DNA of 64,000 bases from Przewalskia tangutica (Eukaryota > Streptophyta > Magnoliopsida > Solanales > Solanaceae): positions 40,479,001-40,543,000 of the forward strand of contig CM056726.1 of NCBI GenBank assembly GCA_029844215.1. The letters are read 5' to 3'. The notes beneath the pieces are model-generated. The model made no database searches and was not told the origin of the DNA. It worked only from the letters and a program-made list of their open reading frames with translations. Below are positions 36,300 through 47,861 of the stretch, piece after piece; position 1 is the stretch's first letter; every line of letters starts with the position of its first letter. The translations under genes and the position numbers were made by a program.

Positions 36300-37090
36300 C
36301 TACACTACATCATCAGTTGTTGAAGTCCCAAGATCAATTGATTCAACGACTGCTTGGTCTTCTATAATTGCCGCAGTCTTCTCTTCTTCATCAGCCGAAC
36401 CAACGACCACCACCTCAAACTCTTCAGGGATTTTTACTACCTGTACAATCTCAGCCACACCAGGTGATTGGATCCCGGTAAAAACATGCGTATCGGCTGT
36501 TGGAGTGTTTTCTAGTTGTTGTTCCGATCGAGCCGATGCATCTTGCAATACTGTAGGAAAGTTTTCTGGCACTTGGACGGCAGGATCAGTTGGCGAAGAA
36601 GTTGTTGCAACCGAATAATGATGCGCTTTAGGCACCACTTCAGGAAGATCAACAGGTAATGACGACTTTACAAAAGCAAGTTTGGCCCTCCATTCAGCAC
36701 ACTCATCCTCCATCTGGGCCAACTGTTCATTACCCGTCCTCAAATCCGACTCATAAACAACTTTTAGGCCACCAAGCTTCCCTATCTCACTATCCATATT
36801 GTGGCCTTGCCGAAATAAAGAGGAACGAGAGGAGTCGTGGGTTTTAATAGTGGAGTCCAGGGCATTTATTGCAGGTGTTATAGTCCTTATTTCCACTTGG
36901 ATCCTCTCTAACTCCTCCTGTAATTGGGACCACCGTCCTTACATATCGCGCCTCCGATTAACACTATGCTGCCTCTCCTCATTTACCTGGGCGAAAGCAG
37001 CCTGAACTTGGTTCTTCTGTTACTGAAGGGATTCTAAGAATTGCAGAGTTGCGGCTACCTTATCACGGCTATCTTTGTCCGCCTTATGGG
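36300..37090 (-). pseudogene. Antisense coiled-coil reading frame of the Tat-type element
   Basis: On the strand opposite to gag, a 198-codon open frame runs from 36896 to 36300. The same frame is readable upstream to 37090 through two stops (after ESLQ and after RRRDM), where the neighbouring LTR cuts it. The N-terminal part is rich in Q, E, K and R with heptad-like spacing (QLQEELERIQVEIRT, ENEQ-type segments, LAQMEDECAEWRAKLAF), suggesting a coiled coil. The C-terminal part is acidic and Pro/Val/Thr-rich. Antisense extra frames downstream of coding domains are known in Tat-lineage elements; their function is unknown. No catalytic motif is seen. Confidence 0.6.
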
Positions 37091-39492
37091 TGTCACGCCC
37101 ATTTTTTACCGGAGGGTCGGAACAGAACTGCAACATATTGGGATTGGGTGATTCCCTCTTAATTACTTAAAATGCTTGTATTGAGGAGTCACCACCTAAT
37201 TATTAAGTGAATTAGGATATTTGAATGTAGCATAAACATGCGACAAATGATCTCCATATGATGGTCTGCGAAACTAATGAAATTCTGGATCAGTGTTCTT
37301 TATTATCCTAAAAGGAATGGGTTAGACATCCTTTAAGATCCGCTAACTTGCGGTTATCCGATCAAACCTAGGTTAATTATTTATCACGCTTTTAGAAAAT
37401 TGCAGTGAAAATATGTGGTTTAAGAAAAAGAATATTGCAAAAAGATGCGTTTTAAAAATATGTACAAAGTATGATTTAAACAAAAGATGACCAATTTATT
37501 TTGAAAAGTTTGGACATTCATCAACGAGCCTAAAAATAAACTAACAATTTTGAAAATATGAGTGACGAACCTAAATAAATAAAGTAGCGGTTTCCGATTT
37601 TAATATATCTTTTTTAATTATTAATTCTAAGTCTACATATTCTAAACATTTCAATAATTACAATTACAATAAAATGCAATACAGAATGAAATAAAAAAAC
37701 TGAATTTAAATACAACAACAAAAATAAAACTCTGAAGGATATCTTGTCTTCTTCAGCCTTTGTAGGCATTCTTCACAAGTTGTCCAAAGCAAACGGTTAG
37801 AAACAATGAAATATATATAAAACCTTTCGGATCCGCACAAAACAATAATAGTTTTGATTACGGACTCATACTTAAATTTTTAAAAAGAGTGACATCCCAC
37901 AAGTCGTGGCTGCGAGCTAGTGACTCATTAGTCAATCTAGTCGCCCTGCCAACGCATGTTCGTATCCGGTGTATGTGGAAAAAATTTAAGTCTCATCATC
38001 GCCCAAAAGATTTCATTTTCCGTCTTTACAACTGTGGAGGCCTAAAAAATCGACGGATATTTTTTCATCGGCCAAAGTGTAGTATCTGTTCAAAATCAGT
38101 GCAAGTACCAACAATGTAGCATTTGTTCTAAATAAGTAAGTACATAAATCAAAGGGCAAAATTGTCCAAAATCAGTACAGAAACAATGGAACAATAGCAG
38201 TTTGCCGAAACAACACCATTAATGCCGGATTTTCAGAAACTCACCGAAGCGACCAAAAATCAGAAAAATCAGTCCAACAGCAGAACAAATCCCGAAAATA
38301 AAAAGGCCAAACATGTCACCTGAGTTTTAAACTCCGGCCAGATACCCAAAAATCAGAAAATCGACCCACAACCAAAACAAACAACAACCCAAACAATACA
38401 GCCACCAAGGTCGCCGAAATGTTAAAATTCCAGCTAAACATAAAACAAAATCAGTGCATACCGAAACCAACAAATAACCGCAAGATATAACCAACGTGGG
38501 TCACCGGAGTTTGAGAACTCCGAAAAGATACCAAGATTGCAAAAAATCAGTCCATACCAAAACCAACACGATAAAGCGAACAACACACCAAAAAAAGGGA
38601 AAAGGGTCGGCGTCGCTTCCACGGTGAGGCACGCCAGAGCGACGCCGCCGTGGTGGTATAAGGCAAGGTCGATGAGTAAGGGATAAAGGGGTGTAGAGGG
38701 TGAGTTGCGGCTGGTGGGGGTGACAGAAAAGGGATGTTCACCGAAAAATGAAAAGGGGGTCGTGGTTCGCCAGAGCTTGGAGCTCCGGCGTTGGCGGCGG
38801 CGACGGGAGAAAGGGTTAGGGATAGTGGTGTGAAAACGTGGGGGGTCTCCAAAACTGAATGATGTATGTGCGACTAGTTGTTTTTTCAAAAGAGAGAGGT
38901 AATGTCATTGACTTTTAAAGGGAAATATGGGTGTTTTTATCAATTAAAAAAATCTGATGGAAATTGGGATGGGATGTGGGAAAAAAAAGATTACTTTGGG
39001 CAGATTTGGTGGTATATGGTATGGGGATCAGCAGATTTTGTGGGATTGGTTTAGGTTAGTTTTAGGGATAGAATGAGTGTGGGTAGTGGGTTGGGCCGGT
39101 CTGGCCGATTGGGCCTGGTTTTCCTGGGTCTGGAATGGGTTGGTCGGTTGGGCCTCCCATTCTGGGATGATTAGATAGAATGTGTGTTCGGATAAAATTG
39201 GTTTGGGTTAAAATATAAAAAGAGTTTATTATTTAAAATAAAAATTATTTAAAGAGATGCAAAATTATTAAAATAAAATTATGGTGTAATAATAATAAAA
39301 CATAATATTAAGAAAGGCTTAATGATTAATTTTAAAAAAAAATGCGATACCATTTTGCTAAAATAGGATAACATTGAATATTTATAATTACGATATAAAA
39401 AATGCAAAAAATGATGACAAAAATGCGATGTCAAAAATATTTAAAATTGCAACAAATAATCGAAAAAGATAAGTCAAAATTGGGTGTCAACA
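37091..39492 (-). repeat. Ogre/Tat-type LTR (2402 bp)
   Basis: Plus-strand ends TGTCACGCCC and GGGTGTCAACA, i.e. TGTTGACACCC...GGGCGTGACA on the minus strand. It has a GC-rich leader segment at 38600-38870 and an AT-rich half at 39160-39480. The 151- and 101-codon minus-strand frames in the leader segment are not supported as genes. It inserted into the antisense frame of the Tat-type element. Confidence 0.75.
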
Positions 39493-39668
39493 GATGCCTA
39501 CGTTTGGCTAGAGATGATGAAAGAGTTTTCGGTCAAACACGTTGATTGATTAGCCAATTTTGTCTCAATCATCAAATAATAAGGATAATGATTGCAATAG
39601 CCGATGCAGATTCAAAAATTAATGCCCCAGTGTCGAATTTTGATGACACTGGGTTACAGGTGCGACAA

Positions 39669-40604
39669 GGTGTTTGTTCCCTGAAATGCCTCTAGGGTGT
39701 TTGTTCCTGAGGTAAAAAATGCAAAAAGTGTTTGTTCCTCGTGCGAGAGAAGACATGGTGTTTGTTCCTTGAGATTCCTCTAGGTGTTTGTTCCTGAGGT
39801 CAAAAATGCAAAAGGTGTTTGTTCCTCATGCGAGAGAATACATGGTGTTTGTTCCTTGAAATGCCTCTAGGGTGTTTGTTCCCGAAGTCAAAAATGTAAA
39901 AGGTGTTTGTTCCTCATGCGAGAGAAGACAGGGTGTTTGTTCCCTGAAATGCCTCTAGAGTGTTTGTTCCCGAGGTCAAGATGCAAAAAGTGTTTATTCC
40001 TCGTGCTGAAAGAAGATAGGGTGTTTGTTCCCTGAAATGCCTCTAGGGTGTTTATTCCCGAGGTCAAGAATGCAAAGGGTGTTTATTCCTCGTGCAAGAG
40101 AATACAGGGTGTTTTTTCCCTGAAATGCCTCTAGGGTGTTTGTTCCTGAGGTAAAAAAATGCAAAAGGTGTGTGTTCCTAATACGAGAGAATACAGGATG
40201 TTTGTTCCCTGAAATTTCTCCAGGATGTTTGTTTTCGAGGTCAAGATGTAGAAGGTGTTTGTTTCTCATGCGAGAGAAGACAGGGTGTTTGTTCCCTGAA
40301 ATGCCTCTATGGTGTTTGTTCCCGAGGTCAAGATGCAAAAGGTTTTTATTCCTCATAAGAGAGAATACATGATGTTTGTTCCCTGAAATGCCTATAGGGT
40401 GTTTGTTCCCGAGGTCAAAATGCAAAAGGTGTTTGTTCCTCGTGCGAGAGAAAACAGTGTGTTTGTTCCCTGAGATGCCTCTAGGTGTTTGTTCCCAAGC
40501 TCAAAAATGCAAAAGGTGTTTGTTTCTCGTGTGAGAGAAGACAGAGTGTTTGTTCCCTGAAATGCCTCTAGAGTGTTTGTTCCTGAGGTCAAGATGCAAA
40601 AGGT
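39669..40604. repeat. Composite 88-bp tandem array, about 10.6 copies
   Basis: Each unit of about 87-88 bp consists of three related subunits of about 26-31 bp, all beginning GGTGTTTGTTCC: one continues CTGAAATGCCTCTA, the next CGAGGTCAAAAATGCAAAA, the third TCATGCGAGAGAAGACAG. The fixed A-B-C order is kept through the array, so a 29-bp ancestor tripled first and the trimer then amplified. A 143-codon minus-strand frame across it (39994-40425) is a by-product of a unit near 29 codons. Confidence 0.92.
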
Positions 40605-40613
40605 ATAATGCAA

Positions 40614-40950
40614 ATGATGTCATTTTTGGACGTAATGATGATGTTCGTCATTTTGGACGAAGATGCCGTCGTTTTTTGACGTAATGCAGATGTTCGTCGT
40701 TTTGGGATAAATATGACGTCGTTTTTAGATGTAATACATATGTTCGTCATTTTTGGACGAAGATGATGTCATTTTTGGACGTGTTATTGATGTTCATCGT
40801 TTTTGGACGAAGATGACGTCGTTTTTGGACATGCTGTTGATGTTCATCGTTTTTGGATGAAGATGACATCGTTTTTGGATGTGCTGTTGATGTGCATCGT
40901 TTATTGACGAAAATAATGTCATTTTTGGACATGTTGTTGATGACGTCATT
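40614..40950. repeat. 50-bp tandem array, about 6.7 copies, with ACGT-core motifs
   Basis: The unit is about 50 bp, itself two half-units of the form GATGTTCRTCGTTTTTGGAC and GATGACGTCGTTTTTGGAC. It repeats GACGTC/TGACG motifs, ending in a full TGACGTCA at 40941-40948. It lies directly after the 88-bp array and is unrelated in sequence. Confidence 0.88.
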
Positions 40951-41613
40951 GTGTTGACTATGTTGAACTTTCAACTGATCGAGATGATGTTTTTGTACAG
41001 ACGCCAGACAGGAACGTGATCCTTGTGGGTCGAACTGTGATGCGAAATTTCCTTGCGAATTTAAACATACATGTTGCGGCTTCCTGCCTTTGTCAAACTG
41101 AAGACCTGCACTCAAAGAAATTTGGAAGTTTGGGGGGAGGGGTGGTTGATTAACATTGACTTTGTAGCTTTGGCTCTTGACACTTGCAAGCTCAGACTGA
41201 TTTGGACTGAAGTCTCAATCGGCTGACCCTTTTCCATGTTTATTGTCGTCTTCTCACAATGAATCCATAAAATTTCCCAGTTTCTAGTGGATGAAGATGT
41301 AAACTTTCAACTGGGCAAGGCTGAGTCTTGCTGCTATCAAGGCGATCAGGTGGAATTTTTTTTTTGTATCAAACATGGATGCAAAGCTAATGTGGGGACA
41401 TAGGCGATGTACAATGAGTAGATGAGAATGTGACCCTCAAAATATGCCCCAATTTTCAGTAAATGAGGATGATGAATTCTCCACTAGACAAAATTGAGTC
41501 TTGTGTAGGTATCTTGCCTGCTCTATCAACGTGATCAGATGAGCATATCTTGTTATGTGCAAAAACAAAGGGAGAAAGATTTATAATGGTGTGACCGAAG
41601 CCGACGTGGTTGC
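40951..41613. other. Rest of the Ogre/Tat untranslated region
   Basis: No reading frame, repeat or known motif of note; a short G-rich run (GGGGGGAGGGGTGG) is near 41133. It ends where the LTR of element A starts. Confidence 0.5.
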
Positions 41614-43006
41614 TGTTACGCCCCGTATTTACAAGGGAATGAGATGAGAACGTACGCAAGGAAATAAGATTTGAATTTTGGAGCTTAAGAAAAAGGAATA
41701 ATTTCGGAACTTTGTGAAGGAAAAAGTTTATAACTCGAAATTTGATTCTCAACTTTGGTAAATGGAATGCGTATAGTATATTGAAGTATTGGATCTAATA
41801 ATATGGGGCCCATCAAAATTTCACAATTTCGCGGGACCTTCGATTTAATAAAATTGGACAAAATATCTAGATATTTTGTAAGGGAATTTTCGGCCATTAA
41901 GAGAGTGACACTTGCCCCTCATCCACTTGCCCACTTGTCATGACTTAGGGCTTGATAGATATTATATATACATGAGAGACTTATGACTTCAACACTTAGC
42001 ATTATTTCACAAACTTATATATATCTCTCTCTCTCTCATTTTCGGCCATGGCATGAAATAAAGAACAAGATCTTTTAATCTTCCAAGTTTAGTTGTTGAT
42101 CCAAGATTAGCTCCCTAATGGAGTATTAGGCCAAGAAATATTCTCCAAAAGATAGAGGGGCACGGTTTTGCCTTGAAAAATCTCTCAAAACCCTAAAGTT
42201 TTATATGAACTTTTTGGAAGAACAACAAGAAGATAAGATGGTTACAAGCTCGTAGAGGTTACGTTTGTATGATTGGAACTTGAAGAATATGAGCTAAGAC
42301 TAATCTAAGGACCGACCTTAAAGTGGACTGTTCTGGGCATATTTGAGGTAAGACTTCATCCTCCTCTTGAAGTAATTAGATATTACATGTTGTAGTAATG
42401 TATAGATGAGCTTGTGCTAAAAAGAATGAAGATTAAAAAGGGTTTGGACAATTTTTGGGTGTTGAGGCCGAGAGTGAGACAGTTTTGGGTCTTGGGTTCG
42501 TTGATCATTATTGTTGTTATTTACACTTGTTGCATGTTATATAATGAAGGAAATATTGTTGTTGATAGTTTATATGATTCATATAACATGTTGAAATGAG
42601 AATTGTATTATAAGAAATTGTGGAAAAGGGCTTTGGATGGTTGTAGTGTTGTTGGCCGAGAAACTGCCCAAAATTGTTAGGCGTCGTCGTGTTGTTTTAT
42701 GGGCTGTTTTGTTGTGTTATAATGCTGGAAAAACCAGCCACTATATTGCATGTTTAATATGGTAAAATGGCGAATGAAAGTCCTAAGGAATAAGAGTGTT
42801 AATGGCTTCATATTGTACCCTTAATGTTGGTTAATTATGGACTGTTTTATGGGCTGCTTTTATATAATTATGGGACAGAATTTTACACGTCAAGTTGGCA
42901 TGTAATCCCCTTTGGTTGTTGTTTTGATTGTGCCTTAAATGTGGCTTGTTGGTTGTTGAATTCGGGCATTGGAAAAGGTGAAAAAGTACGTAGAAACAAG
43001 GGAAGT
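41614..43006 (+). repeat. 5' LTR of element A, left part
   Basis: Starts TGTTACGCCCCGTATTTACA. A TATA-like TTATATATAC near 41964 is followed by a (TC)n run (42024-42037) and ATTTTCGGCCATGG. It resembles the LTRs of B and D in the TTTACACGTCAAG... to GAAACAAGGGAAGT stretch before the B insertion. Confidence 0.85.
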
Positions 43007-43353
43007 TGTTACACCCCGTAGTTCCAGGACATGTGACATACGTGAGAAAATACGACCTTAAGTTTGAAACGACAGAAGATTACTTTTTCCTACGGAAAAT
43101 ATTCTGAACCTCGTGAAGGAAAAAAGTTTAATAATTGGAATTTGATTCTCAAATTTGGTATTTGAGACTTATGGAATTTATTAGAATTATGGAGAGATAA
43201 AATATTTTGGACCAATAGGAGGGTGACACGTGTCACCCCCACATGGCCCATGTTGGGCGAGAATGGCATGTCCAAGTGGCCAAGTTGACTCAAGATAATT
43301 GTCCATCTCAATCTTGGTCACACATTTGTTTTAATCTTAACCCTTGGTTTCAT

Positions 43354-43360
43354 TATATAT
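43354..43360 (+). promoter_or_regulatory. TATA box of element B LTR
   Basis: CATTATATATCCATACTAG, conserved in the 3' copy near 47980. Confidence 0.6.
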
Positions 43361-45009
43361 CCATACTAGTGCAATACTTTAACACTTAGAAAAAATTTCA
43401 AGAAAACTTTGTGTACACATAAGGGCTCTCGGCCAATGCATCATGAAGAACAAGAAAATTCTTCAAATGTTGTTGATAAATCCTCATACTCAAACCTAAG
43501 GTCCCTAGTAGTATACTAAGCATAAACAACCTCTTAAATCCAGAAAATACTACGTTAATCCGCTAGTCGCACCTTGAAACCCTAAGGTGTTCTTCATATT
43601 TTGAGTTGGAACTTGAAGAGAAGTTGCTTATGAACTTCTAAAGGTTGCTTGGATTGGATTGGAACGTAAAGAAAATGAGCTGAAGTTGCTAAGGATCGAC
43701 TTTTAATCTTGAATTAGATTTGGGCTTATTGAGGTAATGATCTTTGTCTTCCTAATGTAATTAAAGATTACATGTTATAATAGTTGATAATTGAGCTTGT
43801 GATATAAGGAATAAAGATTTATAAGTGTTGGGGAATTTGGAGGGTGAATACCGAAATATGGCATGCTAGCCATTGAAATTGTTAATCAATTTGGTTGTTA
43901 GTTATAATCGTCACATGTTATACAAGAAAGGGAATTTAGTTGTTATAATTGTTATGACGTACTAACATGTTGGAGTAACGACTTGGATTAAAGAATTGAA
44001 AAAGGACTATATGTTGTATTGTTGTTTGGTTGGTTGTGCCTTAAATGTGGCATATTGGTTATTGATTTCGGGCCTTGAAAAAGGTGGAAAAGTACATAGA
44101 AACAGGGGAAGTGCTGTCCAATTTTCCGTAGAATAAGACACCTTATACTTAGTATTATTCTACCTTAGAAAGCTAGAAGTTGATAGACGTATTATGGTCA
44201 TTATAGGTTGACATTCTACGTGCGGCGTATTCAACTTAGCGGGTGGATTAAGCCGAAGAGGTATGTGGAACTTTTCCTATCTTCTTGAACATGATTCTTA
44301 TAAATGTATAGTACGATTTACGTACATGTCTAAAATAAATTCGGTTTCATTTTGGTACCATTGATTTGATTTAAAAGGGTACAAGTTTAGTTGAGTTGGA
44401 AAGTTAAACTCACTTGGTTTTTAAAGGATGTAAATGCCTTAGTTTTCTAAAAACATAAAGTGTTATAATGGCTTTATGGAAAGTTAGTTATAACGACTTT
44501 ATGGGAAGTTAGTTATAACGACTTTATGAGAAGTTAAAAGAGTGGTTTACTTGAATTATTTAAAAGAGAATAAATGATTTTATTTTGAAAGTATACGATA
44601 CTTGACTTAAAGAGTATAAGTAACTTGATTTAAAGGTATAGGTTACTTGAGTTTGGAAAGTAGAAGTTACTTGGTTTCAAAGCCTAGAAATGAATTTCTA
44701 AAGGTGTAGTAACTTGATTTGAAAAATAGACATGCCTTGATACTACGAGTGTTGGTATCTTGTCGCTTTTATATGAAAATAATTCTTTTTAAAGGAATAG
44801 AAGTACGTAGTACTTTGGAGTTAAATTCCCGGATTTACATGATAGTGCCTTAAGTTTAATTAATGAGAGTTAAAGATTGCTAACTTGCATATGTTGTTCA
44901 TGATGGCCGTTAGTGCTAGTGTTATATTATATATTACGGGGTCAATCCCCGTGTCATGTTGCATTTTGCATTTCCGTTGATTTGCTCCCCACGATGCGAG
45001 TATGACGTA

Positions 45010-45135
45010 TATGCTCATTGCGGGCCCACATGGTCTATGCGGGTGAAATAGTCCTATGCGGGTGAAATAGTCCCATGCGAGGCAAATTGCCTCATGCGGG
45101 TTCACAAGACCTATGCGGGTGAAATAGTCCCAGGA
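45010..45135 (+). repeat. Subrepeats in B LTR (GCGGGTGAAATAGTCC)
   Basis: Three copies of TATGCGGGTGAAATAGTCC plus partial ones. The 3' LTR of the same element (58735-58780) has only two. The same unit occurs in both D LTRs. Confidence 0.8.
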
Positions 45136-45780
45136 GTAGGAGTGCATAATGATACTACGGGCGGGTGGCCCTAGTTTGATCATAAGCTTCCTATTTTTAA
45201 ATAGTAAGGTTTACTCTTATTTACCCTCATTATTAGTAAGGCACAGTGTACTGTTAATTTGGTTATCATACATGTCTCAAACTTTATTTTAGACTATATG
45301 ATTTTATTACAGTACTTTCAGTTTCATATACTTGGTACATGTTTTGTACTGACCACCTTTCCTCGGGGGATGCGTTCATGCCGCAGGTAGAGGTAAACAG
45401 GTTGCTGATCCTCACACTTAGGATCACTGTTCAGCTTTTGGGAGGCTCCATTACTCTGGAGGCTTACCTTTTGGTACGGATTCCTGTTGTTGTAAATTTA
45501 TGTACATTCAGAGGTATGGCGGGGCCCTGTCCCATCATAGATAGGGTCCAAACTCTTAGAGGTCTGTAGTCATGTTTTGTGGGTTGGACTTGTAAAAGAT
45601 GTATCCCTTTGTTATGTATATATGCAGGAATGTGGTCTTATCGGCTAGCCTGGTTCTTATTTCACATTACTGCATGTCTATAAGCTTTATTTATATTCCG
45701 TTGGTTATCTCTGATGTATACCTGTAAGAGTGCCCAAGTAGGGCACCAGTCGCGGGCCCGGGGTCGGGTCGTGACAAAAG

Positions 45781-45792
45781 TGGTATCAGAGC
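45781..45792 (+). promoter_or_regulatory. Primer-binding site of element B
   Basis: TGGTATCAGAGC four bases after the LTR end, complementary to initiator methionine tRNA. Confidence 0.92.
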
Positions 45793-45983
45793 AGTTAGTC
45801 CTCGGAAAGTGTCTACAGATCGTGTCTAGTAGAGTCTTGCTTATCGGTGTGTTGTGCACCACACATATAATCAGGAGGCTATAGGATATTTAGGATTGGT
45901 TTCCATTCTTCTCATTCTAAGATCGTGCAGTAGAGCTGTGTTATTAGGTTGATCTCTCTATGACATAATCTTGTGTATCAGTT

Positions 45984-47858
45984 ATGCCTCCACGAAAGGC
46001 AACAACAGCCCAGAAGGGCAAGGCACCAGTAGGAGTTGCTAGTAGGACGCAGAGAGTCACTAGGGTTCAGGCCCAGACTATGCCTGAGGTTGTGGCCCTG
46101 TCGGCGAGTTCGGTTACGCCGATAGTACCAGAGGGGATTAGAGCAACTGCAGCTCCAGCGGTTCCGATACCCGAGCCTCCAGTCACTCAGTCGGGGGCAG
46201 AGGATAGAGGCTACGGAGATACAGATTCGATCGCCGTGATAGTGGCGAGGAAGCACATACAGAGGCCAGTGAACCCTGTGAGCGCAGTTTGAGGGTTCGG
46301 GATTTTCTGGGTTGTAATCCGCCAGAGTTCTATGGGGCGAGACTTGAGGATGATCCTTAGGAGTTTATTCAGCAGGTGCAACGGATTATGCAGATGATTA
46401 AGGCCTCGGAGGCCGAGTCAGTTGTACTAGCTTCTTACCTGTTACGCGATGTTGCAGTGAACTGGTTCGAGTCGTGGGAACTATCCAGAGGAGAGGGTGC
46501 TCCTCTAGCCATTTAGGACGAGTTCACGGAGGACTTCCTAGATCACTTTTGGCCTTCTGATATGAGGAGATGCTGAGTTTATAAGTTTCTGACATTGCGG
46601 CAGGGTGCCAGGACCATCAGAGAGTATAGCCTAGAGTTTGACTAATTGGCTAGGTATGCGCCCGCTATTGTGGCTGATATGGAGGATAGAGTTCACCGCT
46701 ACGTGATAGGGCTAGACCGCTACTTGGTTGATGGATGCATGGCACTTGCTCTTCAGCCAGGTATGTATATTGTCAGGATCCAAGCATACACACAGGGAGT
46801 GGAAGATAGACATAAAGGGAGTCAGCCAGACGGAAGCCAGTATAAGAGGGCCAGGACGACAGGGTTTTCGGGTAACTTTCTAGGCGGACATCCTCAGCAG
46901 CAGGCTAGGTATGCATCTCAGACAGTTTGATCAGCCAGGTTATTTAGGAGCAGGTCAAGGCTCCAGGGCTTCGGCTTTTCAGGGGAACAGGGGTACTAGC
47001 CAGACGAGGCCACCTTTACCTCGGTGTGGTCGAAGCGGTAGATCCCATCCTGGAGAGTGTCGTATTTCTTCGGGAGCATATTTCCCTTGCGGCCAGCAGG
47101 GCCATTTGAAGAGGGATTGTCCGACCAGAGGTGGCATGGGTAGTATGGCTCAGCCTACAGGGTCAGTTGTCGGGTCATCATCTTCTGTGGTTATGCGCCC
47201 TGGAGGGCAGGGTGTTTACGGGCCTGCAGGCCGCGACAGAGGTCATGGCAGAGGTCCTAGTTCTAGCGGTCCTCCGAACCGCATCTATGCCTTAGCCAGT
47301 CGTCAGGATCAGGAGACTTCGTCGGATGTCGTCACATGTATACTATTGATTTCATGTTGTGACGTTTATACTTTGATAGATCCAGGTTCTACCTTGTCCT
47401 ATATATCTCCTCTTATTGCTGATAGAATAGGAATAGAACCGGTGTCGATAGAACCTTTTGAGGTAGCTACGCCAGTGGGTGATTCGGTGGTAGCCGAGCG
47501 GGTATATAAGAATTATTCGGTGATTATACACAGTCGTCAGACCCTAGCAGACTTGATAGAGCTGGATATGATAGATTTTGATGTCATTATGGGTATGGAC
47601 TGGTTGGCTTCTTTTTATGTCAATGTTGACTGTAGAGACAGATTGGTTCGATTCCAGTTTCCCGGTGAGCCGGTTATTAAGTGGAAAGGGGATACTGTGT
47701 CGCCGAGGGGTAGGTTTATTTCTTACCTCAAGGCTAGGAAGATGGTTCAGAAAGGGTATATTTATCATCTTATTCAAGTATTCGATACGAAGGTTGAGGT
47801 TCCAGTTCTTCAGTCAGTTCCGGTGGTCAGAGAATTTCTGGATGTTTTCCTTGAGTCA
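45984..47858 (+). pseudogene. Element B gag-protease, truncated before reverse transcriptase
   Basis: The start is at the ATG at 45984 (MPPRKATTAQKGKAPVGVA). A frameshift near 46290 leads to the capsid (VRDFLGCNPPEFYGA, TIREYSLEFD, then MEDRVHRYVIGLDRYL at 46679), with several stops. From 46911 one long frame holds the nucleocapsid, whose knuckle reads YFPCGQQGHLKRDC with its first Cys replaced by Tyr. It then holds the aspartic protease (TLIDPGSTLSYISP and FDVIMGMDWLASF). The DPG active site is normal for plant chromoviruses. The frame reaches VVREFLDVF, the entry to reverse transcriptase, and is then joined to LTR sequence. Of the gag copies here it is the best preserved. Confidence 0.9.
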
Positions 47859-47861
47859 CCC

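Larger units (their letters stand above)
31627..37090 (+). mobile_element. Tat-type Ty3/Gypsy element, 3' part missing
   Basis: A short LTR (about 31627-32274), a primer-site-like sequence, gag-protease remains on the plus strand and a reading frame on the opposite strand at 36300-37090. No reverse transcriptase is seen. The right side is cut at 37091 by another LTR. Gene content and the antisense frame fit the Tat lineage, where extra reading frames, including antisense ones, are known. The 5' boundary is inferred from a TG start and the end of Copia-2 similarity. Confidence 0.7.
37091..41613 (-). mobile_element. Ogre/Tat-type Gypsy fragment: 3' LTR and 3' untranslated region
   Basis: A 2.4-kb LTR (37091-39492) adjoins 2.1 kb of non-coding sequence with two tandem arrays. 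It is cut on the right by the LTR of element A. I favour the minus strand for two reasons. A pyrimidine-rich, ACCCTAACCC-type leader lies on that strand near 38700-38880. And tandem arrays next to the 3' LTR are a known trait of Tat/Ogre elements. The opposite orientation, with the arrays in a 5' leader, is not excluded, because neither a clear polypurine tract nor a primer site was seen. Confidence 0.6.
43007..45776 (+). repeat. 5' LTR of element B (2770 bp)
   Basis: TGTTACACCCCGTAG to GGGTCGTGACA. Contains TATATAT at 43354-43360 and subrepeats at 45010-45135. The 3' copy (47862-49497 plus 58592-59418) aligns from 43228 onward, with a few percent differences by eye. Confidence 0.93.

Noticed and set aside
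38434..38889. 151-codon and overlapping 101-codon minus-strand frames, Pro/Arg-rich
   Set aside because: They sit in the leader-like part of the Ogre/Tat LTR, show low-complexity composition and have no family resemblance.
39994..40425. 143-codon minus-strand frame with a repeated GNKHP...ISGNKHPVF peptide
   Set aside because: It lies wholly inside the 88-bp tandem array. A unit of about 87 bp keeps the frame open by arithmetic, and there is no start context or conserved domain.
39669..40950. CRISPR-like array
   Set aside because: There are no unique spacers. Units are contiguous and diverged, and this is plant nuclear DNA.
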